Assembly (NCBI RefSeq): GCF_000485595.1
Contig: NW_014577743.1
Coordinates: 1,665 to 43,680, forward strand
Source: Priapulus caudatus
Taxonomy: Eukaryota > Priapulida > Priapulimorpha > Priapulimorphida > Priapulidae
Direction of reading: 5' to 3'
DNA length: 42,016 nucleotides
The notes beneath the pieces were generated by a model. It saw only the letters and a program-made list of their open reading frames with translations, was not told the origin of the DNA and did no database searches. Numbering within the stretch: position 1 is the first letter of the stretch; each line of letters starts with the position of its first letter. Below, one piece after another: positions 32,903-42,016 of the stretch. A program made the translations under genes and the position numbers.

Positions 32903-35900
32903 ACATGACCAATGTGATCAAAATAGTAAAGATCAAGAAAGTAAATTATGACGCTTCGAATCCATCGGCTGAAACTTGCTCAGAGCAATTGAACGTCATT
33001 TGCAGCAGTTCTCTGCCATTTATTTATAACGAATGCACCTGTCATGAAGTAGGAGTCGAGGTATAAACGTCTCGTGTGAATGTGACGACGAATGACTTGC
33101 TGGTGTACATTCCTTGACTGTGCGATGCCACACGCTGGCCCCGGCTAACGACCCGCGGACGAGCGTCGTGCAGTACGCACGCTCCCTCGAGCAGAACAAG
33201 CTCCTCGCTCTCGTCGTGAGTGTTGTCTCGGGTTGTATACGACGCGCCGGCAGCGAGGCGGGGCTGCTTCTTCCCGGTCGTCGCTCCCGGCCTCCATCTT
33301 GTTGACGATGTCGGCGACGTCTGACACCTGACGTTGGGGGCGTTGCTTCCAAGCGTGGCCTTCAGATTTAATAGCTGCTTTACTAATTGATCAATGCATT
33401 AATTTCTTAATTGGTCCCGTACGTAAGCCTGCGGTGGTATTAGTTCGCTCACCGTGTAACTCATACGCGCTTTTGTGGTAAACAAATATGATTATTATAT
33501 AGAAGGTGGATTAACATAGTAATGAGACTCATTAAGATTTCAGTTCGTAATTAAATTGATCTATTTCTGTCATTACAATGGGGGCAGATAAGAGCTGCAT
33601 AGTTTTACAGCTGTGATCATCAACATCTGTGGCCACAACCTTGAGCTCGGTAAAAATAATCAGGTAAACGTTTGTGTGATTTTACGCTCGGCCACTGCAA
33701 ACTAAACGTGCTTGCCGATAAGAGAAATTTCTTGTGCTCCCTACGCAGGCGGATGATGAGCATGAGGAGGATGGGGAAGAGGGGGAGGCCCCACCATTAG
33801 AACCGGACAATCTTAAGGACGAGGTGAGCATGCCTGCTGTGTTCATGGTGCATATATAGTTTATGGTCAGTTGGCCTTTAAGCTCCCACGTTACTGATTA
33901 TATCCCGTGTGTCATTACTGTGCAAGGCAAACTGGTTTAAGGGGGAAGCATGCACCTGGGGGCATCTACTTGCTTCACATACCCCATATATATATGTTTA
34001 GACATTGACAGAAAAATGTGTACCCAGGGGCATTGGTTCAATTTCTAATAGCAAAGGGCCTGGTTTGTCTACTTGAGAAATTTTGATTGTCTAGCTGCTA
34101 CCCTGGTATTTTTTCCTACAGTGGCCAGCAATATGGGACATTGGTCCACAAAATTTCTTTGGCAGCTGTAACAAAAAATGGTTTAGATCATGTGGTAGCT
34201 ACTAGGTTTGAACACGACTTCCTTTCTCTTAGTTAGTTTCCCTCATCAGTGAGCTGACCTATCACCCTCCACGCATCACCCAGCTACACACTCGCAGACT
34301 GTCATCCCACATATATTTCCCATTGTCAAGTAGATTTGAGTTAATTGATTCTGTAGTTTTGTGTGAGTGACATGGTGGTGACTCTTGACAGATGCGTTTA
34401 GTTGATTGTCTGTGTGTGTCCACAGGTATTAAGTTTCAAGACAAACTGCCCAAACTGCAGTGCTCCCGCTGACACCAATATGAAAGTTGTTGGTATCCTT
34501 TTGACATTTCAACATTATTGCTAGTGTTTATATAATAACTTAACTTGATCTTGGAAGTCAATGAATTGAGTAGAAAACCCACGTACCCTTCTTCAACAAA
34601 CTTCATTTATAAGTTCATTAAGATCATCACCCCCTAGGTAAAACCTCGAGTAAATCCATGTAAAACCCGTTATGATAAATAATTATTATGCGAAAATGAA
34701 TAATACTATTAAACTGTGTACACACAGGTTTGTCATGATACCGTGAACGTATCTATACTGCACGAATAATATAGATGTGTTCGTGATAAGGCTAATGTAC
34801 AACGTGATAGACAGGGCCTAGCTCTAACGTCTTTTTGAGTACACCGCATGCTCCTTCATGAATCATCTCAGACATACCCTATTTCAAAGACGTGATCATC
34901 ATGGCGACGACATGTGATGCGTGCGGCCATCGCACGAACGAGGTGAAGGCGGGTACCGGCATGTCGCCCAAGGGCACGCGGATCACACTGCACCTCACCG
35001 ATCCATCTGACCTTAGCAGGGATGTGCTGAAGGTGAGCTCACACGTTACATGCTGAGAGCTGACATGATGAGATTGTTGGAGATTATTGATGGACATATT
35101 TTCAGTCTAAGCTGATGATGTTAATCGGAACATTTTCGTAGTTTTAGAGTTAATCATATTGTATTCGATTGATGAACATTAAAGGTCACGCAAAAGCTCG
35201 ATTATATTCATTTTTGGTCATTGTTTCATTAGGGTGTAGGCATCTATCTAATGTTTCAGCGATTATCTGTTTCTGCAGTAGCAATAAAAATATATCTCTG
35301 ACTCTCAGTTAAACGTGTTTTGTATGGTTGTTGCAGTCCGAAACCTGTTCCCTGGAGATTCCAGAGCTGGAGTTAATTGCAGAGATGGGTACACTAGGAG
35401 GACGTTTCACAACATTGGAAGGCCTACTGACTAACGTGAAGGAACAGGTGAATTATTTTCTAGGTTTTAGTAATTTAGTGTAAGGTGGATTAATTTAAAA
35501 GGACATGGGTGTTTACTTTGTTCTGAAAAATAAAAGGCAATGCGCTCATGGAAAACGGGTATAGGGGAAATTTGAATCTATTGTGTTACCACCTGAATTT
35601 TAGCAATAATGAAAATTAAATCAATAGAGGGTTCTTCGACTTGGTCTAAAAATAGCAATATTACCTACAATCCCGTGCCACCGGCCATACCGGTTACAAA
35701 AAGAGCGAACACGTGTCGCGTGTAATGTGCCCCTATGCACAATCAACCGATTTTACATTGGCTATAGTGTTATTATTGCAATAGATATTAGAAGTAAGAG
35801 GATCCCGATTTACCAGACAGGTTTATCCGCGTGGGTTTTAAGTGCTGCAGTTCAATGAGGCTGCCACACAGTCGGCAGATTCGTAGATTGAGCAGATCGG

Positions 35901-38900
35901 AAGATTGCACGCAACACATATTATGTTCATAGACTTGAGTTTGTTTACATCGTGAGAGTTCAGAAATTTCACCGATTTTACTGCATCTACTCCAGCTATC
36001 AAACGCAGCTTTTTATAATAGCTAGTGTATGCACGTTTGCTGACTGTCTGTAGTGTACGTAGTATGGATAAGTACTTTGATTCACTATAGACAACGTAGC
36101 CAAAGCATGCTATCTCGAGAAAATTGCGTGCATTGGGAATCGACACCCGTACGAGAATGGAGCGAGGACCACAACTTTGTGCCCATCACGTACTTATTTG
36201 GATCTCGTGAATTGACTACCTAACATTCTAGCCGAGATCATTTTATACTCTCAAGGACTTTCAGAACCACAAAAGTCTGGATGCCCACGATAGACTATTC
36301 TGCGGTTGGGTGTATAATGCTAGGTTTACATTATGTTCCCGGCGGCCACGGCAATCACGTTTCAGGCCACCGTGAACAAAACGGGATGGACGTGAGACAA
36401 CGCGGGGGGACGGAATGGGCAAACGTGACAGGGCGTGATTGCCGTGGATGCCGGGCCAGATTTTTAAACTGTCAGAAAATTTGCCACGGCAGTCACGGTG
36501 CGGATGAGAAACCTAGTAGGCCGTAGTAAAACGGAGTGAACGCAACAAAACGTGACAGTACGTGATAGGCCGTAACAAAACTTGGAGGCGGTCCGTAGTG
36601 GGGCGGGCTACCCACCGGCTACGGGCTCGGCGCGCTGCGGCGCGTTGCGTTCTACTACGGTCTGACATGGCGCGCGCAGTCTGGGAGGGAGTATATAAAA
36701 GCAGGGCCAGGCAGGGGAGCTTCATTCGAATTCAATCGACGACACATTACTGCATCTACAATACGAAGAGAGAAGACCAAGCTTTGAAGAAAGAAGGCCA
36801 GGCTATGCCACCGAAGAAGCCAAGACGTACGAAGGCCCCCCGTCCTGACTCCTGCACCACCACCACCAGTAGAGGAGCAGGAGCAGCCTGAAGATCCTCG
36901 CCGATCACCGCCGCCAGATGAAGAGGAGCGTGCTGCTGCTGCTGCTGACCCGGTCCCTGAACTGAAATCTCAGGATACAATGATTGCTATTGCTTGGGAG
37001 GCCTTCTTTTTATACCGTGGGCACAAACGTGCTCCAAAGCTGCCCGGCGTCCACGTTTCATCCGTAGAAAGCCTTGACAGAACGTGAAAAACGTGTCAGA
37101 CCTTGATCAGAACGTGAGAAACGTGAGGGACCCCACCAGAACGTGACGGGCCGGGAGGGAACGTACTGGCATGCGTGGTAGACCGCGGGCCGAACCGTAG
37201 TGCGCCTTGGAGCCTCCGGGACTCAGCCCTTTAATCCCCCCCCACCCCCACGGCCCGTCACGGATACCGTGATAGACCGTGAGAAAACTTGGCAAGACCT
37301 AACTCAACTTATAACAAAACTTGAATACAGAGAAAAAATTGCCAAAATCCCACGGCGCACTACGTTTCGGGCAAACGGGGCTGCCGTGGCCGCCGGGAAC
37401 ACAGTGTAAACGCAGCATAAGTCTACACCTATCATGTGAACTGTGAGAGTCCCATCTACGTTATCCGAGCACGTGTTATGCACTAACAGTCTCTGATTAT
37501 ACCATCTCTCTATCTGTGCATGGGTCACGATGAGATAAATGGGACAGGCATCATGTCAGCACACTGTAATTGTAAAGCCGGGCTTGGTGAATTCTGTTCA
37601 CATGTTGCCTCAGTGCTATTTTATGTAGAGTATGCTACACGTGCAAGAGAAATCACCACCCCACTCAAACAGCTGCCTACTGGATGCCGGTGATATATGT
37701 ATATAAGCGTAAATGTGTAGCCGTGCGCCGTGTGTGCGGTGTACCTGTGTGTTGCAGAGGAGCATTGACCGGCATTTACAGGTAATTATCGGCAATACTA
37801 GACGAAAGAGAGTAGAGAAACATTAAGACATTGGTAGTAAATACATTTCGTGTTTATTCAGCATTGCTTTTTTATTGAAAATGCTCCAAGCGTCTGTGGT
37901 CCGCCTGGTCTCTCGTCACTTTACTTTGTGTTGTGATTACGCTAGGCAGCCTAAAAAAGCTGTGTGGCTCTCTCTGATACCGATTGCTGCAGTTGACAAC
38001 ACTGCAGGAGAGCGGCGTTGTGATGCATTTGCTTAATAGGCGAATATAAAATGAGCGGCGGTGCGTTGCTCAATGTACTTGTACCATGCCTGAACTGGTT
38101 TCTGTATCCGTCATGGCCGGCGGCGTTGCATTGTGGGTAATTTGAAAAATCGCGGAACCCTCTATACAAAACACATGGTTTATGGAGATTCTTATGCCTA
38201 TTTTGGTGTAAATCTTTAACACAATGGAAAGTGGTGGGAATGAAAATTAGGAGCTAGATTCGGTCATCGCGTCAGAAAATACCACCTTTGACGTCATGTT
38301 TAGTTGGAGTCAAACAACCCATTCACGATGGGGGACAGCGCGACGCCGGACTACACAAGCAAGATGGCGCGGTTCGTCCGCGACCTTGACACTGTCATCC
38401 GCGGAGAGAGGTTGAATGTCCACATTGTTCTGGACGACCCCGTTGGCAACAGCTACTTGCAGGTGCGTGCAGAGCCGTAGCGACCGACTGAAGCCGCTTC
38501 CGTTAAGCACCATTATGCGTTATTTTTTATGCGTTTATTATTAGTTGGAATCTATTCCAGTAATTGCAATGAACATAATTTGTTCATTTTCCAAAACAAA
38601 AAAAGTAACTAACATCTAAAATTGTCAATTGAAATAGTACACTATGAAGAGCTCAACTGGATATATTAATCTTGTAGTTCAGAGACTACATTAACATAAC
38701 AACTTTAATCAGTTAAGCTCACAGTACGTACGTCTCTTGTATGCTATTATTTGTGCAAAATAGGAAGTATAAAGCGTTTTCTTTTTCACCATTCCTCCAT
38801 ACGCAGCATAGTGCTCTTCTTTTACACATGGAAATATTATATAAGCATATAATACGCATATGCTTGCGTTGGGATTAGCTTCCAAATACCTGCTCATATT

Positions 38901-39063
38901 TTAATTTCTAGCTAGTGTCATTTGTGCCTTTCAGAATGTTTATGCACCTGATCCCGACCCAGAGATGGAGTCTGTGACCTACGAAAGAAGCTTTCAGCAG
39001 AACGAAGATCTAGGGTTGAACGATATGAACACAGAATCATATGCAGAAGCACCGTCGTCATAG
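28216..39063 (+). CDS. ZPR1: Zinc finger protein ZPR1, complete, 12 coding exons
   Basis: ZPR1 is a eukaryotic protein with two tandem ZPR1 modules that binds eEF1A, shuttles to the nucleus and associates with the SMN complex. Exons: 28216-28338, 28672-28833, 31712-31873, 32411-32497, 32720-32760, 33134-33215, 33749-33823, 34426-34492, 34872-35032, 35337-35447, 38304-38462, 38935-39063. These give 453 codons including the stop, close to the roughly 460 of animal orthologues, and all phases agree. Module 1 has C35-X2-C38-X25-C64-X2-C67 and DDPSGNS (181-187). Module 2 repeats the same finger spacing, C252-X2-C255-X25-C281-X2-C284, and DDPVGNS (401-407). A short acidic linker ([10 protein letters not shown]) separates them. 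The start is supported by an in-frame TGA at 28186. Introns 5 and 8 look U12-type. The exon 11 acceptor could alternatively be two codons downstream. Confidence 0.95.
28834..31711 (+). other. ZPR1 intron 2 (2.9 kb), hosts a nested antisense gene
   Basis: Donor GTAAGT at 28834 and acceptor CACAG at 31711. The intron contains the intronless GC-rich gene 29706-30446 on the opposite strand. The remainder (28834-29700 and 30640-31711) shows no exons; ORFs of up to 140 codons around 30660-31256 overlap on both strands without a domain. A hairpin (CAACAGGTT/AACCTGTTG) lies at 31233-31256. Confidence 0.8.
29706..30446 (-). CDS. Secreted TPR protein, aspartyl beta-hydroxylase-like, catalytic domain absent
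   Basis: An intronless 246-residue ORF. Residues 1-18 ([18 protein letters not shown]) form a signal peptide, with an NIT glycosylation site at 55. A Leu/Arg/Glu-rich helical region (about 65-110) leads to [15 protein letters not shown] (114-128) and a DVPPAL segment (153-158). Two TPR units follow: 162-193 ([15 protein letters not shown]...PDD) and 195-228 ([14 protein letters not shown]...IDPTN). The SPRA-x-x-GxA, DVP and RR-x-D-x-x-x-x-LG landmarks fall in the order found in the TPR region of aspartyl/asparaginyl beta-hydroxylase. The following 2-oxoglutarate dioxygenase domain is missing: the protein stops at EIEEEKAA. The coding GC content is far above the flanks, and a (GA)n tract lies just upstream (30479-30512). 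It is nested antisense in ZPR1 intron 2. A retrogene or truncated paralogue is likely; ER location is inferred. Confidence 0.75.
   Translation of the reverse strand: MLASTAFLLLLCTAATIAQCPQQRSDHDIWREVNEADGKLKAPPKDDEGEYVYANITNAYDYPLRNELDRLDRLRENVDELRRVRTDYGEQGAKALARILVYQYDTLRTAHKLSPRATFGHARSLELASTLDRDRDMLAEAADVYEHAMEEPDVPPALMHVMYERRADALIYLGRYDEAIVLLRVALAEAPDDYEALQSLGLALVLTEQYDEATLTHKKVLKIDPTNQDALKQLKVIKEIEEEKAA
31921..31950 (+). repeat. (TTGA)n microsatellite
   Basis: TTGATTGATTGATTGATTGAT just after the exon 3 donor of ZPR1, inside intron 3. Confidence 0.8.
32227..32295. repeat. Inverted repeat in ZPR1 intron 3
   Basis: CATAGATATATACAAACACATGT and its near reverse complement ACATGTGTTTGTATATATATCTATG are separated by about 20 bases. 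This stem of roughly 23 bp resembles a palindromic MITE remnant; the ends carry ATCATA/TATGAT. Confidence 0.7.
32761..33133 (+). other. U12-type AT-AC intron (ZPR1 intron 5)
   Basis: The exon ends GTTCAAAATTT and the intron starts ATATCCTTTTT, a full match to the AT-AC class of minor-spliceosome donors. The branch-site candidate TTCCTTGAC (33110-33118) differs from TTCCTTAAC at one allowed purine. The intron ends CCACAC at 33133, 16 bases past the branch A (33117). No AG acceptor is available for the homologous exon here. The join restores the ZPR1 frame as VQNL-LAPAND, aligning with the conserved asparagine and AP of the family. The intron holds a (TA)n microsatellite at 32845-32898. Confidence 0.88.
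32845..32905 (+). repeat. (TA)n / TATACATATATG microsatellite
   Basis: Alternating TA run with a few G and C interruptions inside the AT-AC intron. It is self-complementary. Confidence 0.9.
34493..34871 (+). other. U12-type GT-AG intron (ZPR1 intron 8)
   Basis: The donor GTATCCTTTT is the GT-AG variant of the U12 consensus and is unlike the GTRAGT donors of most other introns in this gene. CTCCTTCAT (34851-34859) matches the U12 branch site except for one position, with its A (34858) 13 bases from the CAG end at 34871. The junction is phase 1: GTT-GTT-G joined to AC-ATA-CCC gives VVDIPYF, as the family requires. Confidence 0.82.
36692..36701 (+). promoter_or_regulatory. TATA box inside the intronic transposon
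   Basis: GTATATAAAAGCAGG is a strong TATA element, followed about 30-40 bp later by the TTCATTCGAATTC region as a possible start. The first sizeable ATG after it is at 36805. Confidence 0.6.
36805..37086 (+). pseudogene. Short transposon-borne ORF, apparently frameshifted
   Basis: From the ATG at 36805 one frame reads [16 protein letters not shown], a basic nuclear-signal-like start, and stops at 36889. A second frame continues through [16 protein letters not shown], a run of Ala and [18 protein letters not shown] to about 37084. Together they resemble the N-terminal disordered and helical part of a transposon protein broken by one frameshift. I do not recognise the family. Confidence 0.35.
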
Positions 39064-39261
39064 CGACAGAGATTATCTGCAGCCATATGTGGTCTGCATT
39101 CGTCAGCTCTTGCTGTGCTGCACCCAACCTACAGTGTTGCATTGTATGTAGATGTGGACAATGAATCGATGGTAACTGAGCACAATATAGTCATCTGTAG
39201 TAATTGAAGGGAATGTAAATTTAAGATGGTAAATTCTGTCAAACAATCCACATTTTTTATT

Positions 39262-39267
39262 ATTAAA
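39262..39267 (+). terminator. Candidate poly(A) signal of ZPR1
   Basis: ATTAAA, the commonest variant hexamer, lies 199 bp after the stop codon in an AT-rich context. No AATAAA lies closer. Confidence 0.5.
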
Positions 39268-39269
39268 CT

Positions 39270-40640
39270 ACATAACGGAGACAAAACATTGTCTACTGTA
39301 TTCGTTTAAAACAAGCTCAGCGATCAAGCTGGCAACGTGATACTTAAACATATCACTTTACAATACTTTGCCGACTCTACTAACTTTCAGAAGATAGTCA
39401 CTCTGGTTGGTTCCAGCACCCATGTGTTGGTAACAACACCGTAGGAATAATTATTTCTATTGCATCCAAAATGCTGCCATAATCACATAACTGGCAGCAG
39501 TATGCTAGCTAGATGGCAGCTCAAAAATCCCTGTTTAGATCATGGAGTGTCTAGCAAAGCATTTAGTGATGCCCACTAATAATACTGACTGGTATCTTCC
39601 GACACTTGCTTCTTTCATAATTCACAAGGTGTTCCTTTCATCAATCACGGTATCAGTTACACGTATATATATTTATAGTTAGCGTAGTACAAAACGTGAC
39701 TACTATGTTTCACAACGAGCTAACGCCTTCCCGTAAAGTTCACACAGTGGTAGAGCTAGGATTTGAACCTAGCCCCTTGAACTGACGATTATAAATAGCA
39801 TCTACTCTGGGATAAATCTGTTATTGCTTAAGAATAACAGCCAGGTTGTATTAAAAAGACACAGTACACACCTTGCCATTCTGGTACTACAATGAGTAAT
39901 GCTTACAATATATAAAGTAAATTGTTACTATTGTGTGTATCACTCAAGTCAGTATACATTAATAAGGATTAAGGAATCTTATTTACAAAATAATTATCAC
40001 AACATTTTTTTTTATACACATTTTGCAGGGTATCACAATATCTAATAGTAATAGCAACCTTTTTATGCACATTTTACTCTCCTGTCACCTTAGGAAGATA
40101 CATGTTGCAACTGACATGCATCATTTGCACACAAATTCTTTCTACTCTATACTTGCACTGATACCGAGTAACTCTTGTGTTATCCCATGTTCCATTAAAT
40201 CTACACATTAAAACATCGTTCAAAATTCCTAAACTGGTTAAAAAAAACTACTAAACTACATGCATGCATTATAACAATCAGGAAGAGGTTTCAATAAGTA
40301 CTCTTCAAACGTCGGCATAATAACAACTAGACAGAGGGCACTCACGGAGAGTGCATACCTCCGCGAGCGTGTAACATGTATACATGTGTATAACAGCTGG
40401 CTCGCTGCTGGCTGCTGCTAAATAATTATACTACGGTACACTACACGTAACACAGGGGCATAAATAATAAATTAGGTACCAAACATCTGGTGGCGTTCCT
40501 CCATAATAATATACTGCTCTTGATATCTTTCATGCAAATAAAAGTGCTTGGAAATTAATTTGTAAGAAGCATAATTGGTTTAAAAGCGGCTACGTTCAGC
40601 TAGTACATAAAATAAACAAGTAATAGTTTCTCCACAAGGT
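39270..40640. other. Intergenic DNA, SINE fragment only
   Basis: Apart from the tRNA-like block at 39745-39815, no exon, RNA gene or transposon end was recognised. Confidence 0.5.
39745..39815 (-). repeat. tRNA-derived SINE head / pseudo-tRNA
   Basis: On the minus strand CTAGG-TTCAAAT-CCTAG forms a perfect T arm with a canonical box B (GGTTCAAATCC), followed by CTCTACCA. The upstream CCCAGAGTAGATGC resembles a D arm, but the anticodon stem does not pair. Sequence continues past the T arm (CTGTGTGAACTTTACGGGAA), as in a SINE body. Confidence 0.55.
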
Positions 40641-40654
40641 TTCGCCTATCGACG

Positions 40655-40765
40655 TGGATATTCGTCCGAGCATCGGACACTTGTTCGGTGGCGCTATTCG
40701 TCCGAGCAGTTGTTGCGCATGCGCTGTTCATATTGCTGCGCGTGCGCTTGTTGTTGCGCATGGTC
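40655..40765 (+). promoter_or_regulatory. CpG-containing promoter with NRF1-type sites
   Basis: TGCGCATGCGC at 40714-40724 matches the palindromic NRF1 consensus, TGCGCGTGCGC at 40737-40747 is a second near-match, and TTGCGCATGG follows near 40754. ATTCGTCCGAGCA is duplicated upstream (about 40659 and 40697). The cluster lies 160 bp before a consensus splice donor (GTAAGTAAGT at 40921), as expected for a promoter and 5'-UTR exon of the downstream gene. Confidence 0.6.
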
Positions 40766-41397
40766 AATTATCGCCATGTAGTTTGCAGCGTAGAAGACAC
40801 TCGTTTTTACGGTTCTGTTAGTTTTACAATAATAGATAGCATCTATGGCCTATAGCCTATAGCCAACTGCATGGTATTATCATCCATTATCCAGGTTGAA
40901 TTTCTAACCTAAGACTATAGGTAAGTAAGTAATTTTCCTAATTAGTTGGTATATAGGCCTACTAATAAAGTACTATCGTAATCTTGATACTATAGACTAT
41001 AGTATAGTAGTAGCTAAGTAGGCAACTACAACTTACAAGACTTTGAACTAGTACTAGTAGTAGTAGTAGTAAGTGTCAACTGAATGGCTAATGAGCAACT
41101 AGTCTTTCCGATGACGTGCGGCTGCTTGAGATGGTCTGATTACCTGATTGTGCTTTGTATTGTATATTGGGTATTTGTATACAAAACGAGCTACTACTTC
41201 ACTCCTTCAGTTTTGTTTTTTTAACAGTTAATACCTGCCAGCCTGGATTGCGTGTTGTTAGCTTTGCAGCTAGCACATTTTACAGAAACTTGTCCTGATA
41301 TTCCAGTCTATAACTGGTTTCTGATGTATTTCTGTTCAACTGACAACATCTACATGCACTGCTTCTTCATATAGCCTCTGTCTTCAGGTGCGCAAGG

Positions 41398-42016
41398 ATG
41401 GCTACTGTTCATGCACTAGATGATAATGCAGATAGAGATGTAAATCGGGTGCGATTCAGCGATTTAAAAGTTGGTTATGTGTTTGATTCTTTTTCGCAGC
41501 TGAGTGACAAGATCATTCAGGTAGAGAATGACTCGTGCGTGCAACTATATAATAGGCGAGAGGCCAAAACCCTGTCCGCATCGATAGCACGCTATCCAGG
41601 AAGAGCAGGAAGGGCCAGACCAGAGTTGAAATACTACCTTGTCAACTACTGTTGTGTGTTTGGTGGTAAAAAACACATTAGAAAGAGCACCGGCAGCAGA
41701 GTCAATGCGAGGTAACAACGAGTTCCTGTCTTCAAGTTATTTGATGCACTGAACACAATATATATATAAATCAAATATCATGTGTAAATGAATAGATACA
41801 TGTATGTATGATCTAAAACGTATATATATATATATGCTATTTTCCTTGTGTTGGGTGCTTCTTAATTCCTACATGATGTTTGGTAGGTACCATATTTTAA
41901 TAATTACTACTTGTGTCTATAAACATGTATTACAACTATACAACTACGCATGTTTCTTATCTTCAGAACCTTCAGACAACACTGCCCTGCTGGTATTAAG
42001 GTTGGGTTGTCAGAAG
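41398..42016 (+). CDS. FAR1/ZSWIM-like DNA-binding domain protein, 5' part (runs off window)
   Basis: Coding exons 41398-41711 (donor AG/GTAACA) and 41967 onward (acceptor CTTCAG) join in phase 2 as VNAR-TFRQHCPAGIKVGLSE and stay open to the window end. Residues 18-105 follow the FAR1/FLYWCH-like zinc-binding fold found in ZSWIM proteins and MULE transposases. FSDLKVGYVFDSFSQLSDKI starts it, ELKYYLVNYCCVFGGKKHIR carries the first conserved Cys, and GSRVNARTFRQHCPAGIKV carries the next Cys after the intron. A 5'-UTR intron is likely: donor GTAAGT at 40921 and acceptor TCTTCAG at 41387, placing the ATG 10 bases into exon 2. Whether it is a host gene or a transposase cannot be decided without the 3' part. 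The intron and CpG/NRF1 promoter favour a host gene. Confidence 0.7.

Larger units (their letters stand above)
36318..37417. mobile_element. TAA-flanked DNA transposon, 1100 bp, PIF/Harbinger-like
   Basis: Inverted ends of about 36 bp (four mismatches) begin TGCT and share GTTTACA and TGTTCCCGGCGGCCACGGCA. TAA flanks both sides (36315-36317 and 37418-37420), giving a 3-bp TWA-type duplication as in PIF/Harbinger elements. Between the ends are many AACGTGA/CGTGACAGG-type subterminal repeats on both sides of a central transcription unit-like region (TATA box at 36692). No intact transposase is visible. Confidence 0.75.
35448..38303 (+). other. ZPR1 intron 10 (2.9 kb)
   Basis: Donor GTGAAT and acceptor ATGTTTAG. 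Apart from the transposon at 36318-37417, no exon or gene is recognised. ORFs at 35838-36146 and 37951-38169 on the minus strand have no domain. Confidence 0.8.

Noticed and set aside
32770-33066. 98-codon plus ORF through the TA microsatellite
   Set aside because: It lies within the AT-AC intron, encodes an IYIYIY run, and has no homology.
33020-33352. 110-codon minus-strand ORF
   Set aside because: It is the antisense of ZPR1 exon 6 and flanking intron; exon 6 has clear homology on the plus strand.
39745-39815. Functional tRNA gene on the minus strand
   Set aside because: The T arm is perfect, but the anticodon stem does not pair and the sequence continues as a SINE-like body.

Overview
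The window is animal nuclear DNA. It has genes with many short exons and AT-rich introns, a complete ZPR1 gene, Ty3/Gypsy-type and LINE-type retroelement remains, tRNA-derived repeats, many short palindromic DNA transposons, and internal TTAGGG (animal telomere-type) repeats. The repeat style suggests an aquatic invertebrate, but I cannot name the species. There is one assembly gap of 449 N at 21190-21638.

Layout. 1-14300 is almost entirely repeats: two copies of a palindromic 'FB' element (160-953), a scattered ACGAAATCA palindrome family (1000-3070), a dispersed tRNA-headed composite (6380-7500), a tandem array carrying AGGTCA motifs (7560-8600), and a decayed LTR retrotransposon with intact 5-bp target duplications (8729-11658). 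On the minus strand, 14301-14997 and 18990-19620 hold the 3' exons of two single-pass membrane protein genes; neither 5' end is identified. Between them lie further copies of the composite, one of which (15229-17493) is split by two newer DNA transposons. 19382-27000 is a transposon graveyard with nested insertions.

The best-supported gene is ZPR1 (28216-39063, + strand, 12 coding exons, 452 codons), recovered end to end from splice sites and protein homology. Two of its eleven introns look minor-spliceosome (U12-type): an AT-AC intron (32761-33133) and a GT-AG intron (34493-34871), each with a donor of the RTATCCTTTT form and a branch-site match at the right distance. Its intron 2 contains, on the opposite strand, an intronless GC-rich gene (29706-30446) for a secreted TPR protein resembling the TPR region of aspartyl beta-hydroxylase without the catalytic domain. 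Its intron 10 contains a 1100-bp TAA-flanked transposon with its own TATA box. At the right edge (41398-42016) a FAR1/ZSWIM-like DNA-binding gene begins, behind an NRF1-motif promoter and an apparent 5'-UTR intron, and runs off the window.

No gene cluster or defence-type system is visible. The most notable biology is the pair of U12-type introns in ZPR1, followed by the nested ASPH-like gene and the datable chain of nested transposon insertions.
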